Positions 36,672 to 46,116 of a DNA stretch of 64,000 nucleotides are shown here, piece after piece. The first letter of the stretch is position 1; each line of letters begins with the position of its first letter. The notes beneath the pieces were generated by a model. That model had not been told where the DNA came from and ran no database searches. It saw nothing but the letters and a program-made list of their open reading frames with translations. Position numbers and translations under genes: made by a program. The DNA is taken from positions 287,925 to 351,924 of the forward strand of contig NZ_BJDI01000001.1 of NCBI RefSeq assembly GCF_005405065.1. Direction: 5' to 3'. The DNA is from Lactiplantibacillus nangangensis (GTDB taxonomy: Bacteria > Bacillota > Bacilli > Lactobacillales > Lactobacillaceae).

Positions 36672-37412
36672 ATGACAAAACCAATTATTGGGGTCGCACC
36701 AGGAACTTTAGCCGTGGACAGTCAAATGTTTCCCGGCCGACAAAGAGATTACGTTAATCGTGTTTATTTACAGTCGATTACAGATAATGGGGGGATTCCA
36801 TTGATGCTGCCGGTCACCACGACATTAGCTACGATTGATCGCTATGTTGGGTTGATCGATGGGCTCTTGCTCTGTGGTGGCCAGGATGTTGATCCATTGA
36901 AGTATGGTGAGGAGCCACTGGAAAAATTAGGTGGGATTGATCCGCAACGCGACACGTATGAACTGGCCTTAATCAAGGCCGTGCATGCGGCTCATAAGCC
37001 GATCTTTGGTATTTGTCGCGGCTTACAGATTTTAAACGTTTGTTACGGTGGGACGATTTATCAGGATTTGACTTATATGCCGACGGGCCAGGGGACTATC
37101 AAGCATTTGCAGGCGCAGTTACCAGCTTATGGGATGCATCATGTCCAAGTGACGCCGTCATCTACCTTGGCTGATTTTCTAGGCGAGACGGCACTAACAG
37201 TCAATTCGTTTCATCATCAGACATTACACAAAATTGCACCAGGGTTTAAGGCGGTTGCAACTGCACCCGATGGCGTCATTGAAGCGATTGAAGCCACAAA
37301 CGGTGGGCTACAATTAGCGGTCCAGTGGCATCCAGAAGAAATGCAAGCAGTTAATCCAGTCATGGCACGGCTGTTTGCTAAATTTATTGCGGTAAGTCAT
37401 AACGAAGATTGA
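36672..37412 (+). CDS. Class I glutamine amidotransferase-like hydrolase (peptidase C26)
   Basis: The protein has 246 aa. Cys115 in FGICRGLQ and His220/Glu222 in QWHPEE form the triad of gamma-glutamyl-gamma-aminobutyrate hydrolase-like (PuuD-type) enzymes. LLLCGGQDVDP is the conserved N-terminal loop. It probably hydrolyses gamma-glutamyl compounds. The start is ATG 36672, after AGAGAGAGG; an upstream frame start at 36570 lies inside the T-box. It is followed after 12 nt by an oppA gene, so peptide uptake and gamma-glutamyl hydrolysis are coregulated by one T-box. Confidence 0.88.
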   Translation: MTKPIIGVAPGTLAVDSQMFPGRQRDYVNRVYLQSITDNGGIPLMLPVTTTLATIDRYVGLIDGLLLCGGQDVDPLKYGEEPLEKLGGIDPQRDTYELALIKAVHAAHKPIFGICRGLQILNVCYGGTIYQDLTYMPTGQGTIKHLQAQLPAYGMHHVQVTPSSTLADFLGETALTVNSFHHQTLHKIAPGFKAVATAPDGVIEAIEATNGGLQLAVQWHPEEMQAVNPVMARLFAKFIAVSHNED

Positions 37413-37424
37413 CGGGGATTGTGA

Positions 37425-39056
37425 ATGAAAAAAACAAAAAAGTGGTTAAGCGGCATTGGATTGGTTACTTTAGGGTTAGTTTTAGCGAGCTGTGGGAATC
37501 GAGCGAGTTCAAAGCCGAAAACTAATAACAAGACTTTGACGGTCACCGCATCGCAGGCGATTGCGACGGCGGATCCAAATAAAGCTGACGATATCGCGAG
37601 TCAAGCGGCGATTGCTCAAGTCATGGAAGGACTCTATACGACCAATCAAAAAGGAAAAATTATTCCAGCGATTGCGACGAAAGTAGTCAAACCAACGAAT
37701 GGCGGTAAAACGTACACCTTTACCCTACGCCATAATGCCAAGTGGTCGAATGGCAAGCCTGTGACGGCAGCTGATTTTGTCTATTCCTTACAGCGACAAG
37801 TTGACCCAACGACGAAGTCTCAAGAAGTTGGGCATGTTGCTGAGATCAAAAATGCGACGGCAATCACGGCTGGAAAAAAGGCCGTCAAGACGTTGGGAGC
37901 CAAAGCACTAGGAAAGTATCAGCTCCAGTTGACGTTAACGCAAAAAGTGCCGTATTTTAACTATCGGCTCGCCACAGAAATTTATCCTTTAAACAAAGCG
38001 TTTACTGAAAAGTATGGTAATAAATATGGTACTTCGGCGGCTAAAACGTTGTCAAACGGTCCCTACGTGTTAAAAAGTTGGGATGGCACCGGTGATACCT
38101 GGAAATACGTCAAGAATCCCAACTATTACGATAAAAATCAGGTTCAACTCAAGACAGTGAAAGTTGAAACGGTCAAGACGAATAGCACGGCGCAAAATTT
38201 GTTTGAAAGCAACGCTGTCCAAGTCACTCAAATCACGGGGACCCAAGTCGCTAATGCGCAACAGGGTGCTTTGAAAAAGTCGTTAACTACGACCAAACTT
38301 AACCAGCTATACTTCATGCCGTGGAACAATCGGCGACCTATTACGAAGAATGCGGATTTACGGCGCGCCGTGAGCTATGCTTTGAATCGCCAGTCATTGG
38401 TTAAGGATGTTTTGAAGGATGGGTCAACCCCGGCGAAGTCACTGGTACCAACGGGTAATACAAAGAATCCAAGTACGGGTCAGGACTTTAATGCGGATAC
38501 CGGTAATTTATATCCTTATAGTCCAGCCAAGGCGAAAGCGTACTGGCAAAAGGCGCAAGCTAGTTTAGGGAAAAAGACGATTACCTTACAATTGCTGACA
38601 AATGATAATGATGTCAACAAGTCGGTCGCCGAGTTCATTCAGGCGGCGATTGAAAAGAACTTGTCGGGGGTAAAAGTTAATGTGAAATCAGTACCTTTAA
38701 CGAATGAAATTTCCACTTTGAGTAAAGGCGATTTTGATTTTGCCACTTTAGCTTGGTCGAGCGATTTTCAGGACCCAATCGATTTCTTAAATAAGGCTTC
38801 GGTCACGAATTCAGTTGATTTTGGGAAATTCAAAGATGCTGATTATGAAAAGCTGATTGCAACGATTACGGCAGGCACCCAAACGAAAGTGGCCCGTTAT
38901 CAGAGTATGCAGCAAGCGGCAAAACTAGTTGCGGCAAAGCAAGGGGTCACGCCGTTATATCAAACATCGGCAGCACATTTAATTAGTTCTAAAGTTGGTG
39001 GCGTGCATTTCACGTTGCTACGTGATGCGTTATACCGGTATGCTTATTGGAAATAA
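37425..39056 (+). CDS. oppA: Peptide-binding lipoprotein OppA
   Basis: The protein has 543 aa. The signal peptide ends in LVLASCG, a clear lipobox, so it is membrane-anchored. Family 5 blocks include ADDIASQAAIAQVMEGLYT, WSNGKPVTAADFVYSLQR and the FDFATLAWSSDFQDP segment. It captures oligopeptides for an ABC transporter encoded elsewhere. It is the second gene of the T-box operon and is followed by a terminator. The overall sequence resembles the oppA-like protein at 31082, so they are distant paralogues. Confidence 0.92.
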   Translation: MKKTKKWLSGIGLVTLGLVLASCGNRASSKPKTNNKTLTVTASQAIATADPNKADDIASQAAIAQVMEGLYTTNQKGKIIPAIATKVVKPTNGGKTYTFTLRHNAKWSNGKPVTAADFVYSLQRQVDPTTKSQEVGHVAEIKNATAITAGKKAVKTLGAKALGKYQLQLTLTQKVPYFNYRLATEIYPLNKAFTEKYGNKYGTSAAKTLSNGPYVLKSWDGTGDTWKYVKNPNYYDKNQVQLKTVKVETVKTNSTAQNLFESNAVQVTQITGTQVANAQQGALKKSLTTTKLNQLYFMPWNNRRPITKNADLRRAVSYALNRQSLVKDVLKDGSTPAKSLVPTGNTKNPSTGQDFNADTGNLYPYSPAKAKAYWQKAQASLGKKTITLQLLTNDNDVNKSVAEFIQAAIEKNLSGVKVNVKSVPLTNEISTLSKGDFDFATLAWSSDFQDPIDFLNKASVTNSVDFGKFKDADYEKLIATITAGTQTKVARYQSMQQAAKLVAAKQGVTPLYQTSAAHLISSKVGGVHFTLLRDALYRYAYWK

Positions 39057-39077
39057 TGAGTTCATCAAAGCGACTCT

Positions 39078-39103
39078 GACCCTGTGTCAGGGCCGTTTTT
39101 TGA
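39078..39103 (+). terminator. Terminator after oppA
   Basis: A 7-bp stem (39078-39084 with 39088-39094) with a TGT loop and GTTTTTTG follows the oppA stop by about 20 nt. Confidence 0.8.
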
Positions 39104-39155
39104 CTTTAGGCTGTTTATTTGAAGAGTGAACCAGTAGAATAGGACTTAGCAAAAA

Positions 39156-39171
39156 TGTTTCACGTGAAACA
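39156..39171. other. parS site 4
   Basis: A perfect TGTTTCACGTGAAACA palindrome lies about 45 nt before the start of the flavoprotein gene. An ATG overlapping it is not used as a start. Confidence 0.9.
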
Positions 39172-39214
39172 GTCGATGTGCCACACGGATTTAGTGAAGG
39201 GATGGGGGATTTTC

Positions 39215-40612
39215 ATGGCCAAGTTTCAATTTGAAGCAACACCGCTGGATACCTTACAGGATCAATATGATGTGATCATTATCGGGTCTGGTAGTTCTGG
39301 CTTAGTGAGTGCCGTACAAGCGCACGAGTTAGGACTAAGACCAGTCATTTTAGAAAAAATGCCCAAAATTGGGGGTAACACGACGCGGGCTTCGTCCGGT
39401 ATGAATGCCGCGGAGACTTTAGTTCAACTAAAACACCATGTTGTGGATAGTTATGCGGACTTTTATCAGGAAACTTTTGTCGGTGGTGGGAAACAAAATG
39501 ACCCTGCCATGTTAGACTACTTTGCTTCACACGGGGCCTTAGCTATTGATTGGTTGGCGGCACATGGTATTGACTTAGATGACTTGACGATTACCGGTGG
39601 GATGAGTGTTAAACGGACCCATCGGCCAAGCAGCTTAGCACCAATTGGTGGGTTCTTGGTAACACAATTGTTGAAGGTGGTTGCGGCTGAAAAAATTCCG
39701 TTATTCACGGAAGTCACGGTCACAGAATTATTGCAAACGGCCGGAACCGTCAATGGCGTCACTATCCAGCTACCAACTGGCTCATCACGTCAGTTACACG
39801 CACCAGCAGTTATTTTGGCAACGGGTGGTTTTGGCGCTAATCCAGCACTGATTGCCAAGTATCGCCCAGAATTGAAGGACTACAAGACGACCAATCAGCC
39901 AGGCGCAACTGGCGATGGAATTAGCTTGGCTGAGCAGGCTGGGGCTGAATTAGTCGATATGGCGCAGATTCAAGTACATCCCACGGTGCAACAAGATACA
40001 CCGCACGCCTTTTTAATTGGTGAAGCAGTCCGCGGTGAAGGCGCCATTCTGGTTAACGATGAGGGGCAACGCTTTGTCGACGAATTGACGACTAGAAAGG
40101 CCGTTACTGCTGCGATTGATCAGTTACCGACTAAGCATGCTTATTTGATTTTGGATCAAGCAGTTCGCGACCGGGTGCCAGCAATTAATTTTTATGATTC
40201 AGTTGGGCTAGTCCAAACCGGTACTACTTTAGCGGCACTCGCGGCCAAATTGCAATTACCAGCTAATGCTTTGACGACGACCGTCGCGACTTGGAACCAA
40301 GCGGTGGCTGATCAGAATGATGCTGAATATGGCCGGACGACTGGGATGACGCAAGGCCTAACGACCGGACCGTTTTACGCGATTCATATTGCACCAGCCG
40401 TTCATTACACGATGGGTGGCGTCAAAATCAAGCCCACGACTCAGGTGGTTGCCAAGACTGGGCAAGTGATCCCAGGACTTTACGCCGCGGGTGAAATTGC
40501 GGGCGGTTTACATGGCAATAATCGCATTGGTGGTAACTCGATTGCGGAAACGGTGGTTTTTGGCCGTCAAGCGGGGCAACAGGTTTTTCGTTATTTATCA
40601 AAATTAAACTAA
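39215..40612 (+). CDS. FAD-dependent fumarate-reductase-type flavoprotein
   Basis: The protein has 465 aa. The N-terminal FAD site DVIIIGSGSSGLVSAVQA is followed by LEKMPKIGGNTTRASSGMNA. A second FAD-binding region and the C-terminal GLYAAGEIAGGLHGNNRIGG follow. This is the soluble flavoprotein of the flavocytochrome c/fumarate reductase family. The heme domain and FMN-binding domain found in some relatives are absent. It may reduce fumarate, urocanate or a similar compound. The start is ATG 39215, 7 nt after GGGGG; an earlier in-frame ATG lies in parS. Confidence 0.88.
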   Translation: MAKFQFEATPLDTLQDQYDVIIIGSGSSGLVSAVQAHELGLRPVILEKMPKIGGNTTRASSGMNAAETLVQLKHHVVDSYADFYQETFVGGGKQNDPAMLDYFASHGALAIDWLAAHGIDLDDLTITGGMSVKRTHRPSSLAPIGGFLVTQLLKVVAAEKIPLFTEVTVTELLQTAGTVNGVTIQLPTGSSRQLHAPAVILATGGFGANPALIAKYRPELKDYKTTNQPGATGDGISLAEQAGAELVDMAQIQVHPTVQQDTPHAFLIGEAVRGEGAILVNDEGQRFVDELTTRKAVTAAIDQLPTKHAYLILDQAVRDRVPAINFYDSVGLVQTGTTLAALAAKLQLPANALTTTVATWNQAVADQNDAEYGRTTGMTQGLTTGPFYAIHIAPAVHYTMGGVKIKPTTQVVAKTGQVIPGLYAAGEIAGGLHGNNRIGGNSIAETVVFGRQAGQQVFRYLSKLN

Positions 40613-40620
40613 ATTTACTC

Positions 40621-40660
40621 AGCGTTGATTTCAGAAAGCAACTGGAATTGACGCTTTTTT
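40621..40660 (+). terminator. Terminator after the flavoprotein gene
   Basis: A 12-bp stem with G-U pairs (40621-40632 with 40644-40655) is followed by TTTTTAG. Confidence 0.75.
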
Positions 40661-40739
40661 AGAAGACTGCTGATAAGGCTTTCATTGGTTAGCGTTGCTG
40701 GGCTATAATTAAACAAAAAGATAAAGGTGGTGGGAGTGA

Positions 40740-42335
40740 ATGACTTTTGCAGTGGGGATGCAAGTTTTGACGCAGGCAGGAATCCGGTATCAGATTCTGG
40801 CGGTTATTGATCAAGGTAAGCACTGTTTAGTGAAACAATTAGTGCTGGATGCTGAGATCGAAATTATCGCAACGTCAGAAATTGTTCAGATAGCTGAATT
40901 TGAAACGGATAAGACTACTGAGACACAAGACCAAGAATTGGCATGTGTTGCGGTCGTTGGTGAGCACTATGTGACTGATATTCAAACGACCTTGGCTGAT
41001 TTGGCCGATGGGATGACCGTTTTGTTACAACGCGAAGCCAATAATCAGTATGATGCGCATGCAATCTCAGTTTGGACGTTGTCACATGCGCGTTTAGGCT
41101 ATTTGTCACGGCATCAAAATGAGCCGTATGCTCAGCTACTGGACCAAGGGGCCGTTTTATATGGTGAAATTTGTCAGCTTGATCAGCAAGCACAAAAATT
41201 AAAGGTGCGTTTATATCGGGTTACGGGAGTCGCTGACAACCCGGCTTTGCGGATCCAACAACAGTTGACGCAAAAAGTAACGTCAGGGCCAGCCGCCTTG
41301 CCAAAACAGTTATTGATGACACCACTCGGAAATTTAATCGTTAAAAGTAATGGTCAGCCGTTGACCTATCAGTTAACGCCATTGACGCCGTGGTTGACAC
41401 CCGATGACCGTTTCAACGTGACACAACGTTATTTAGTGACGCCAGATTGGTCGGCGGTCACAGATCAAAGCTTAGTCACTTGTAGCCTAAGTGCGGCCGC
41501 AAACGTCGTGGACACGTGGAAAAATCAGACTGAGCAAGCAGTTGTTTTAGCTAACGCTGACAGTTTTTACGTCGTTGGCCTTAGTGCCAGAACGTATCTA
41601 GCGGCTAATGATAATTTTATTGCCGATGTCACGGTGCCACAGGCCTTTTACCGAGTTAATCAAGTCTCAGCACATCAAACGGCTAGCTTTGTCGTGAGTT
41701 GGGTGCCCTTTGGTGCGTTACAAGTTAAACGGGCGATGCGACTGGCTTTACACTATCCTAAAGCAAATGTTTGGCTGCCATACACTGCACAAACGGCGGA
41801 ACATCAGCAACTGAGTTTGACTAAGACGGAATTGGCCGCACTCTTAGTTTCGCCACGGCCGAATATCCAAGGTGGGCGAGAACTGGCACCGAGCGTGAGC
41901 GATTTAACAATTGCGAAAATTCGCGGCGTGTTAGGCGATAAGACTTACCATGCCTTGTCGAGCTACCAAGATTGTGTGCAGTTAGTGGCTGGAAGTACTG
42001 CTGATGTTGATCAAGACTTATTACAAACGGTAATTCATGCGACGATTTATCACGAAATTAGTACCTTACGTTACTTTTCACCAGATCGTGGCATGATTAG
42101 CTTACCGGTCTATCCTTGTCAGCTGTTCAGCGAGGCCTTAGGTGAGGATGGTAGTCCTAAAATTGCGTGGCTGGCATTTTACAATTTTGATTGCTTTGAA
42201 TTACAACAAGTGCCGTTAACTGCGATTTCAAGCATAGCGATTATTGAAAATCCGGAGCATCCACAACGGCTGGCACCCTCGGAAGAGCTGGACTGGCTGA
42301 CTTTATTTTTAGACAGTTGGAATGATGTAGACTAA
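40740..42335 (+). CDS. HIRAN domain protein of unknown function
   Basis: The protein has 531 aa. Residues about 65-155 form a HIRAN domain: ACVAVVGEHYV, VLLQREANNQYDAHAISVW and LGYLSRHQNEPYAQLLDQG. HIRAN binds 3' ends of single-stranded DNA in helicases such as HLTF. Here no helicase motif follows. The remaining about 370 residues are not recognised; they are soluble and contain no membrane segment. AAAGGTGG lies before the ATG at 40740. The gene stands alone, ended by a terminator. Confidence 0.8.
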   Translation: MTFAVGMQVLTQAGIRYQILAVIDQGKHCLVKQLVLDAEIEIIATSEIVQIAEFETDKTTETQDQELACVAVVGEHYVTDIQTTLADLADGMTVLLQREANNQYDAHAISVWTLSHARLGYLSRHQNEPYAQLLDQGAVLYGEICQLDQQAQKLKVRLYRVTGVADNPALRIQQQLTQKVTSGPAALPKQLLMTPLGNLIVKSNGQPLTYQLTPLTPWLTPDDRFNVTQRYLVTPDWSAVTDQSLVTCSLSAAANVVDTWKNQTEQAVVLANADSFYVVGLSARTYLAANDNFIADVTVPQAFYRVNQVSAHQTASFVVSWVPFGALQVKRAMRLALHYPKANVWLPYTAQTAEHQQLSLTKTELAALLVSPRPNIQGGRELAPSVSDLTIAKIRGVLGDKTYHALSSYQDCVQLVAGSTADVDQDLLQTVIHATIYHEISTLRYFSPDRGMISLPVYPCQLFSEALGEDGSPKIAWLAFYNFDCFELQQVPLTAISSIAIIENPEHPQRLAPSEELDWLTLFLDSWNDVD

Positions 42336-42346
42336 TCGGTCAAAAT

Positions 42347-42384
42347 AAAAAAGCAGTGGCCTAGCTTTGGTCACTGCTTTTTTA
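42347..42384. terminator. Bidirectional terminator
   Basis: An approximately 14-bp stem with AAAAAAG on one side and CTTTTTT on the other lies between the converging HIRAN and NUDIX genes. Confidence 0.9.
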
Positions 42385-42840
42385 TTAGCGTTTGAGGAAA
42401 GCTTTGGCTGCAACTAAAGTATCAGCTGTTTGTTGATTGAGTAATGGTGGTAAGTTGTCAAAATCAAAATAGGCTAACTTGATGGTTTCGTCGGTCGCGT
42501 GCTGCAACTGTTGGCCACCAATCGCGGTGACTAGGAAAAGCTCAGTGATGGTTTGAACGACGTCACCATTGGGGTAGACTGTTTCACCCTTATCAAAAAT
42601 ACCAATTGGGGCCACAATTTTGACATCAAGGCCGCTATCTTCTTTATATTCACGCACACAGGCTTCGGCATAAGTTTCGCCATATTCGAGATAGCCGCCT
42701 GGTAAACTCCAGTTATGAGTGTCGGTTCTAAGATTGAGTAAGACTTCTTGCTGGTCATTGACTAAGATACCGGCTGCTGTATTTAGAATTAAAGGTTTAT
42801 GGCCGACTAAAGCGCGAATTTCTTTAATATAATTTGCCAT
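42385..42840 (-). CDS. NUDIX hydrolase
   Basis: The protein has 151 aa. The NUDIX box is present at residues about 47-69, following G-x5-E-x7-REYKED-x-G with one conservative E to D change. The N-terminal VGHKPLILNTAAGILVND and PGGYLEYGE fit YjhB-type enzymes. It likely hydrolyses nucleotide diphosphate derivatives. The start is ATG 42840 after GAGG; an upstream frame start at 42855 precedes the ribosome-binding site. Confidence 0.9.
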   Translation of the reverse strand: MANYIKEIRALVGHKPLILNTAAGILVNDQQEVLLNLRTDTHNWSLPGGYLEYGETYAEACVREYKEDSGLDVKIVAPIGIFDKGETVYPNGDVVQTITELFLVTAIGGQQLQHATDETIKLAYFDFDNLPPLLNQQTADTLVAAKAFLKR

Positions 42841-43069
42841 GAAAATCGTCCTCACTTTGAGTTATTTCCTATAGTATAACGGTTACAAGTACGAAAGGAT
42901 ATGTTGATAAACTTCTATCTAATAGCTTAAATTGTTGTTAAAACCCTAGTCGGCGTGACTCTATTAGAAAATTATCATTTGCGCCACAGTGAAATTTTAG
43001 CTAAGATGGATGTTATAACTTGCGACAACTTGCAAGATGTTCTTTGAATTAATGAAAAGAGAGAAAGCT

Positions 43070-44431
43070 ATGCAGAGAAAATTAAGTACGGGCCAAATGC
43101 AGATGATTGCATTAGGTGGCACGATTGGGGTTGGCCTGTTCATGGGGTCCAGCTCGACCATCAAGTGGACCGGACCGTCCGTGTTGATTGCGTACGTGGT
43201 TTCAGGGGCCTTTTTATACCTGATCATGCGTGCATTGGGCGAAATGCTGTATGTGGATCCGAATACAGGGTCATTTGCGAAATTTGCGTCGGAGTACATA
43301 CATCCTGTTTTCGGCTATTTAACGGCTTGGAGTAATATTTTTCAATTCGTGGTCGTCGGGATGAGTGAAATGATTGCCTTGGGCGGGTATTGCCGCTATT
43401 GGTGGCCTAATCTACCGGATTGGATTCCGGGATTGATTGCAATTGTCTTTCTAGCGGTTGCCAACCTGATTTCAGTGAAGATGTTTGGGACGCTTGAGAC
43501 CTGGTTCTCATTGATTAAAGTCGTTACCATTGTCTTGATGATCATTGCTGGGTTGGGTCTGATTCTATTTGGCTTTGGGAATCATGGTCAGCCGATTGGG
43601 ATTAGCAATTTGTGGTCACATGGTGGTTTCTTCACCGGTGGCGTGAAAGGCTTCGTATTTGCGTTATCCATCGTTTTGGCGTCATATCAAGGGATCGAGT
43701 TGATTGGGGTCACAGCCGGTGAAGCCGAGAATCCGCAGAGCACGTTGGTCAAAGCGATTCGATCGACCGTTGCTCGAATTTTGATCTTTTACGTGGGTGC
43801 AATCTTTGTGATTGTCAGCATTTACCCTTGGGATCAGCTCAGTCAAATTGGCTCACCATTTGTACAAACCTTTGCCAAGATTGGGATCACGGCGGCGGCT
43901 TCGATCATTAACTTTGTTGTGATCACGGCGTCATTGTCCGGGACTAATTCTGGTATTTACAGTGCGAGTCGGATGACGTATACGTTAGCTGAAAACAAAC
44001 AGTTACCGCATCGAATGACGTTGCTGAATCGTCATGGGGTGCCATTTTATGCCGTTATCTCAATTTCGGCCGGAATCTTAATTGGCGTTGTGTTAAACGT
44101 GATTTTACCGATGTTCTTTAAAGATGCCAGTGAGATTTTCGTCATGGTCTACAGTTCCAGTGTCTTGCCTGGGATGGTCCCATGGGTCGTGATTTTGATT
44201 AGCCAGATTGAGTTCCGGAAACAAAATGCGGCCAAGATGGTCAATCATCCTTTCAAGATGCCGCTGTCACCATATTCCAACTACTTAACGCTTGCCTTTT
44301 TGGCGTTGACGTTAGTTTTCATGTTTATCAATCCAGAAACGCGATATTCGATTCTCGTCGGGGTCGTCTTTTTAGCGATTATGACCATGATTTATTTTCA
44401 CAAGTATCGTCAAGCGAAAACGGACGATTAA
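43070..44431 (+). CDS. Amino acid permease (APC family)
   Basis: The protein has 453 aa and 12 hydrophobic segments. The first segment carries ALGGTIGVGLFMGSSSTI, the APC signature substrate-binding loop, and SFAKFASEYIHPVFGYLTAW follows segment 2. It belongs with the AAT-type permeases of Gram-positive bacteria. The substrate is unknown. ATG 43070 after AGAGAGAAAG is preferred over in-frame starts at 43037 and 43052, which lack a ribosome-binding site. A terminator follows. Confidence 0.92.
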   Translation: MQRKLSTGQMQMIALGGTIGVGLFMGSSSTIKWTGPSVLIAYVVSGAFLYLIMRALGEMLYVDPNTGSFAKFASEYIHPVFGYLTAWSNIFQFVVVGMSEMIALGGYCRYWWPNLPDWIPGLIAIVFLAVANLISVKMFGTLETWFSLIKVVTIVLMIIAGLGLILFGFGNHGQPIGISNLWSHGGFFTGGVKGFVFALSIVLASYQGIELIGVTAGEAENPQSTLVKAIRSTVARILIFYVGAIFVIVSIYPWDQLSQIGSPFVQTFAKIGITAAASIINFVVITASLSGTNSGIYSASRMTYTLAENKQLPHRMTLLNRHGVPFYAVISISAGILIGVVLNVILPMFFKDASEIFVMVYSSSVLPGMVPWVVILISQIEFRKQNAAKMVNHPFKMPLSPYSNYLTLAFLALTLVFMFINPETRYSILVGVVFLAIMTMIYFHKYRQAKTDD

Positions 44432-44437
44432 ATGATG

Positions 44438-44468
44438 CACTCATCAGTTAACTGGTGGGTGTTTTTTC
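44438..44468 (+). terminator. Terminator after the permease gene
   Basis: An 11-bp stem with G-U pairs (44438-44448 with 44451-44461) and TTTTTTC. Confidence 0.85.
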
Positions 44469-44526
44469 TTTCGCGTTTTTCTGCGGTAAAATGGGTTATA
44501 ACTTTATTTGAAACGGAGGGCTCTAA

Positions 44527-45189
44527 ATGGTTAAGCAAGGGCATTATGCCAAATCAAGTCGGCGGCAACGTGTGCGGCAACTTAAACAACGTCATCAAGT
44601 TCAGGCAGATCGTATCATTGAACCGACCGCAGTTACTGAGTTTTTGCTAGTACGCTACCATCTCACCCGTGGTAAACAGCAACGGCCAGTGGTTCGTAAA
44701 ACGATGCAGCAATTTTTGACACAGTGGTTAGCACTCGCAACGCCAACGTCCAATTGGTCTGTGACCGAGATCACGACGAAAACGTTGCAACAGTTTAATT
44801 TACAGTTACCGTGGCAAGGCTATGCCATTGTGGATCAAGCGTGGGCAGATCTTCAGGCCTTCTTGGCGAAAGAGGTGCCAGCGGTCCCGCTACAACAACG
44901 ATTGCGTCTAGTCGAACCCTTATCGACTGAACAGTGGCAACAGTTACTTAGCCAACAATTAGCGGTTAATGCGTTATTAGGCTTATTTGGTCAAAATAAG
45001 CAACAGCTTTCACAACTAACGACCGCCCAAATTAGTCAGTTACAAACGAGTATTCAGACGGCGACTGGTTTGGATTGGGTGAAAGTAGCTAGTTTATTGG
45101 CGCCGACCAGTGACAGTATCGCAGTTACGGCGCAGAATCAAACTTGGTTTGCGCAGCTCAACAAACTAGATCCGGATGATTTTGACTAA
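44527..45189 (+). CDS. Hypothetical protein, 220 aa, Gln-rich
   Basis: I do not recognise the family. The first 35 residues are very basic (YAKSSRRQRVRQLKQRHQVQ), like nucleic-acid-binding tails. The remainder is helical, rich in Gln and Leu, with an acidic end (LDPDDFD). No signal peptide or membrane segment. GGAGGGC precedes the ATG. The alpha/beta hydrolase gene follows after 32 nt. Confidence 0.7.
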   Translation: MVKQGHYAKSSRRQRVRQLKQRHQVQADRIIEPTAVTEFLLVRYHLTRGKQQRPVVRKTMQQFLTQWLALATPTSNWSVTEITTKTLQQFNLQLPWQGYAIVDQAWADLQAFLAKEVPAVPLQQRLRLVEPLSTEQWQQLLSQQLAVNALLGLFGQNKQQLSQLTTAQISQLQTSIQTATGLDWVKVASLLAPTSDSIAVTAQNQTWFAQLNKLDPDDFD

Positions 45190-45221
45190 CTAGTCAACTA
45201 TATAAAAGAGGGGGCGTTGAA

Positions 45222-46022
45222 ATGCGATTGCTTACTTCTGATGGGGTGACGTTGGCTTATTCAGATCATGGCAACGGCCAACCAATCATCTTATTGGCCG
45301 GATTTGGCGTGCCTAAGGAAATCTGGCGGGCTCAAGTTCCAGTACTGGTGGCTGCCGGTTACCGGGTCATCAGTTTAGACAGTCGGGGTCAAGGGCACTC
45401 GGAACGCACGATCAAAGGCCAGTCATTGAAGCGTCGCGCGACGGATGTCCATGAATTGATTCAATTACTGGCCTTGAAACGGCCGGTGTTGGTCGGACAC
45501 TCACTAGGTGCGGGAACCTGTTTTGCGTATCTGGCGCAATTTGGGGAACAAAATGTGCAGGCTGTGGTCGATGTTGATCAACCACCACAAGCGCTCAACA
45601 GTTGTCGCTGGCGATATGGCTTAAAGCCATTACAGTGGTCAGCCCTGCCTAAATACGTACAACGACCGTGGGGCATGGCTCGATTTAAGCCGACGGATCA
45701 GGATACCGCAGCATTGGTGACTGCCATCGAAACTGAGTGTCCGTTTCACCAGTGGCAAATGGCGCCATCGTTGCTTAGCCATTTGACGAAAAATTGGCGG
45801 CCAACTGTTGCCAAACTACAGTGCCCACTATTACTCATTGCTGGCGGGCAGTCACCTTTATTCAGGCCAGCGTTTGCGGCAGCCACTGCTAGGTTGGCCG
45901 CCAATGGTCAGGCGGTCGTCATACCGGCTGCTGGTCATTTAGTTATGGCAGAGCAGTCAGTTGCTTTCAACCGAGTTTTACTGGCTTTTTTGACGCGATT
46001 ATCAGCGAAAAATAGCCTTTAG
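45222..46022 (+). CDS. Alpha/beta hydrolase
   Basis: The protein has 266 aa. Nucleophile Ser94 lies in VGHSLGAG. LAGFGVPKEIW is the oxyanion-hole loop and SRGQGHSER the conserved strand-4 loop. A C-terminal AAGHLVMAEQ supplies the histidine. Substrate unknown. GAGGGGG lies before the ATG at 45222. Confidence 0.88.
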   Translation: MRLLTSDGVTLAYSDHGNGQPIILLAGFGVPKEIWRAQVPVLVAAGYRVISLDSRGQGHSERTIKGQSLKRRATDVHELIQLLALKRPVLVGHSLGAGTCFAYLAQFGEQNVQAVVDVDQPPQALNSCRWRYGLKPLQWSALPKYVQRPWGMARFKPTDQDTAALVTAIETECPFHQWQMAPSLLSHLTKNWRPTVAKLQCPLLLIAGGQSPLFRPAFAAATARLAANGQAVVIPAAGHLVMAEQSVAFNRVLLAFLTRLSAKNSL

Positions 46023-46051
46023 TTGTATTTGTTAACTAAATATGACATAAT
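46023..46051 (+). promoter_or_regulatory. Promoter of the esterase gene
   Basis: TTGTAT (46023-46028), a 17-bp spacer and CATAAT (46046-46051) precede the esterase gene in an AT-rich gap. Confidence 0.5.
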
Positions 46052-46116
46052 TTATTCGAATATATTTATAGAAAGAGTTAGGCAATTAAGTAGTATAAAA
46101 TATAGGGGGCAAGCTC

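Noticed and set aside
39155..39214. Upstream ATG of the flavoprotein gene
   Set aside because: The ATG overlaps parS and has no ribosome-binding site; ATG 39215 follows a good one.
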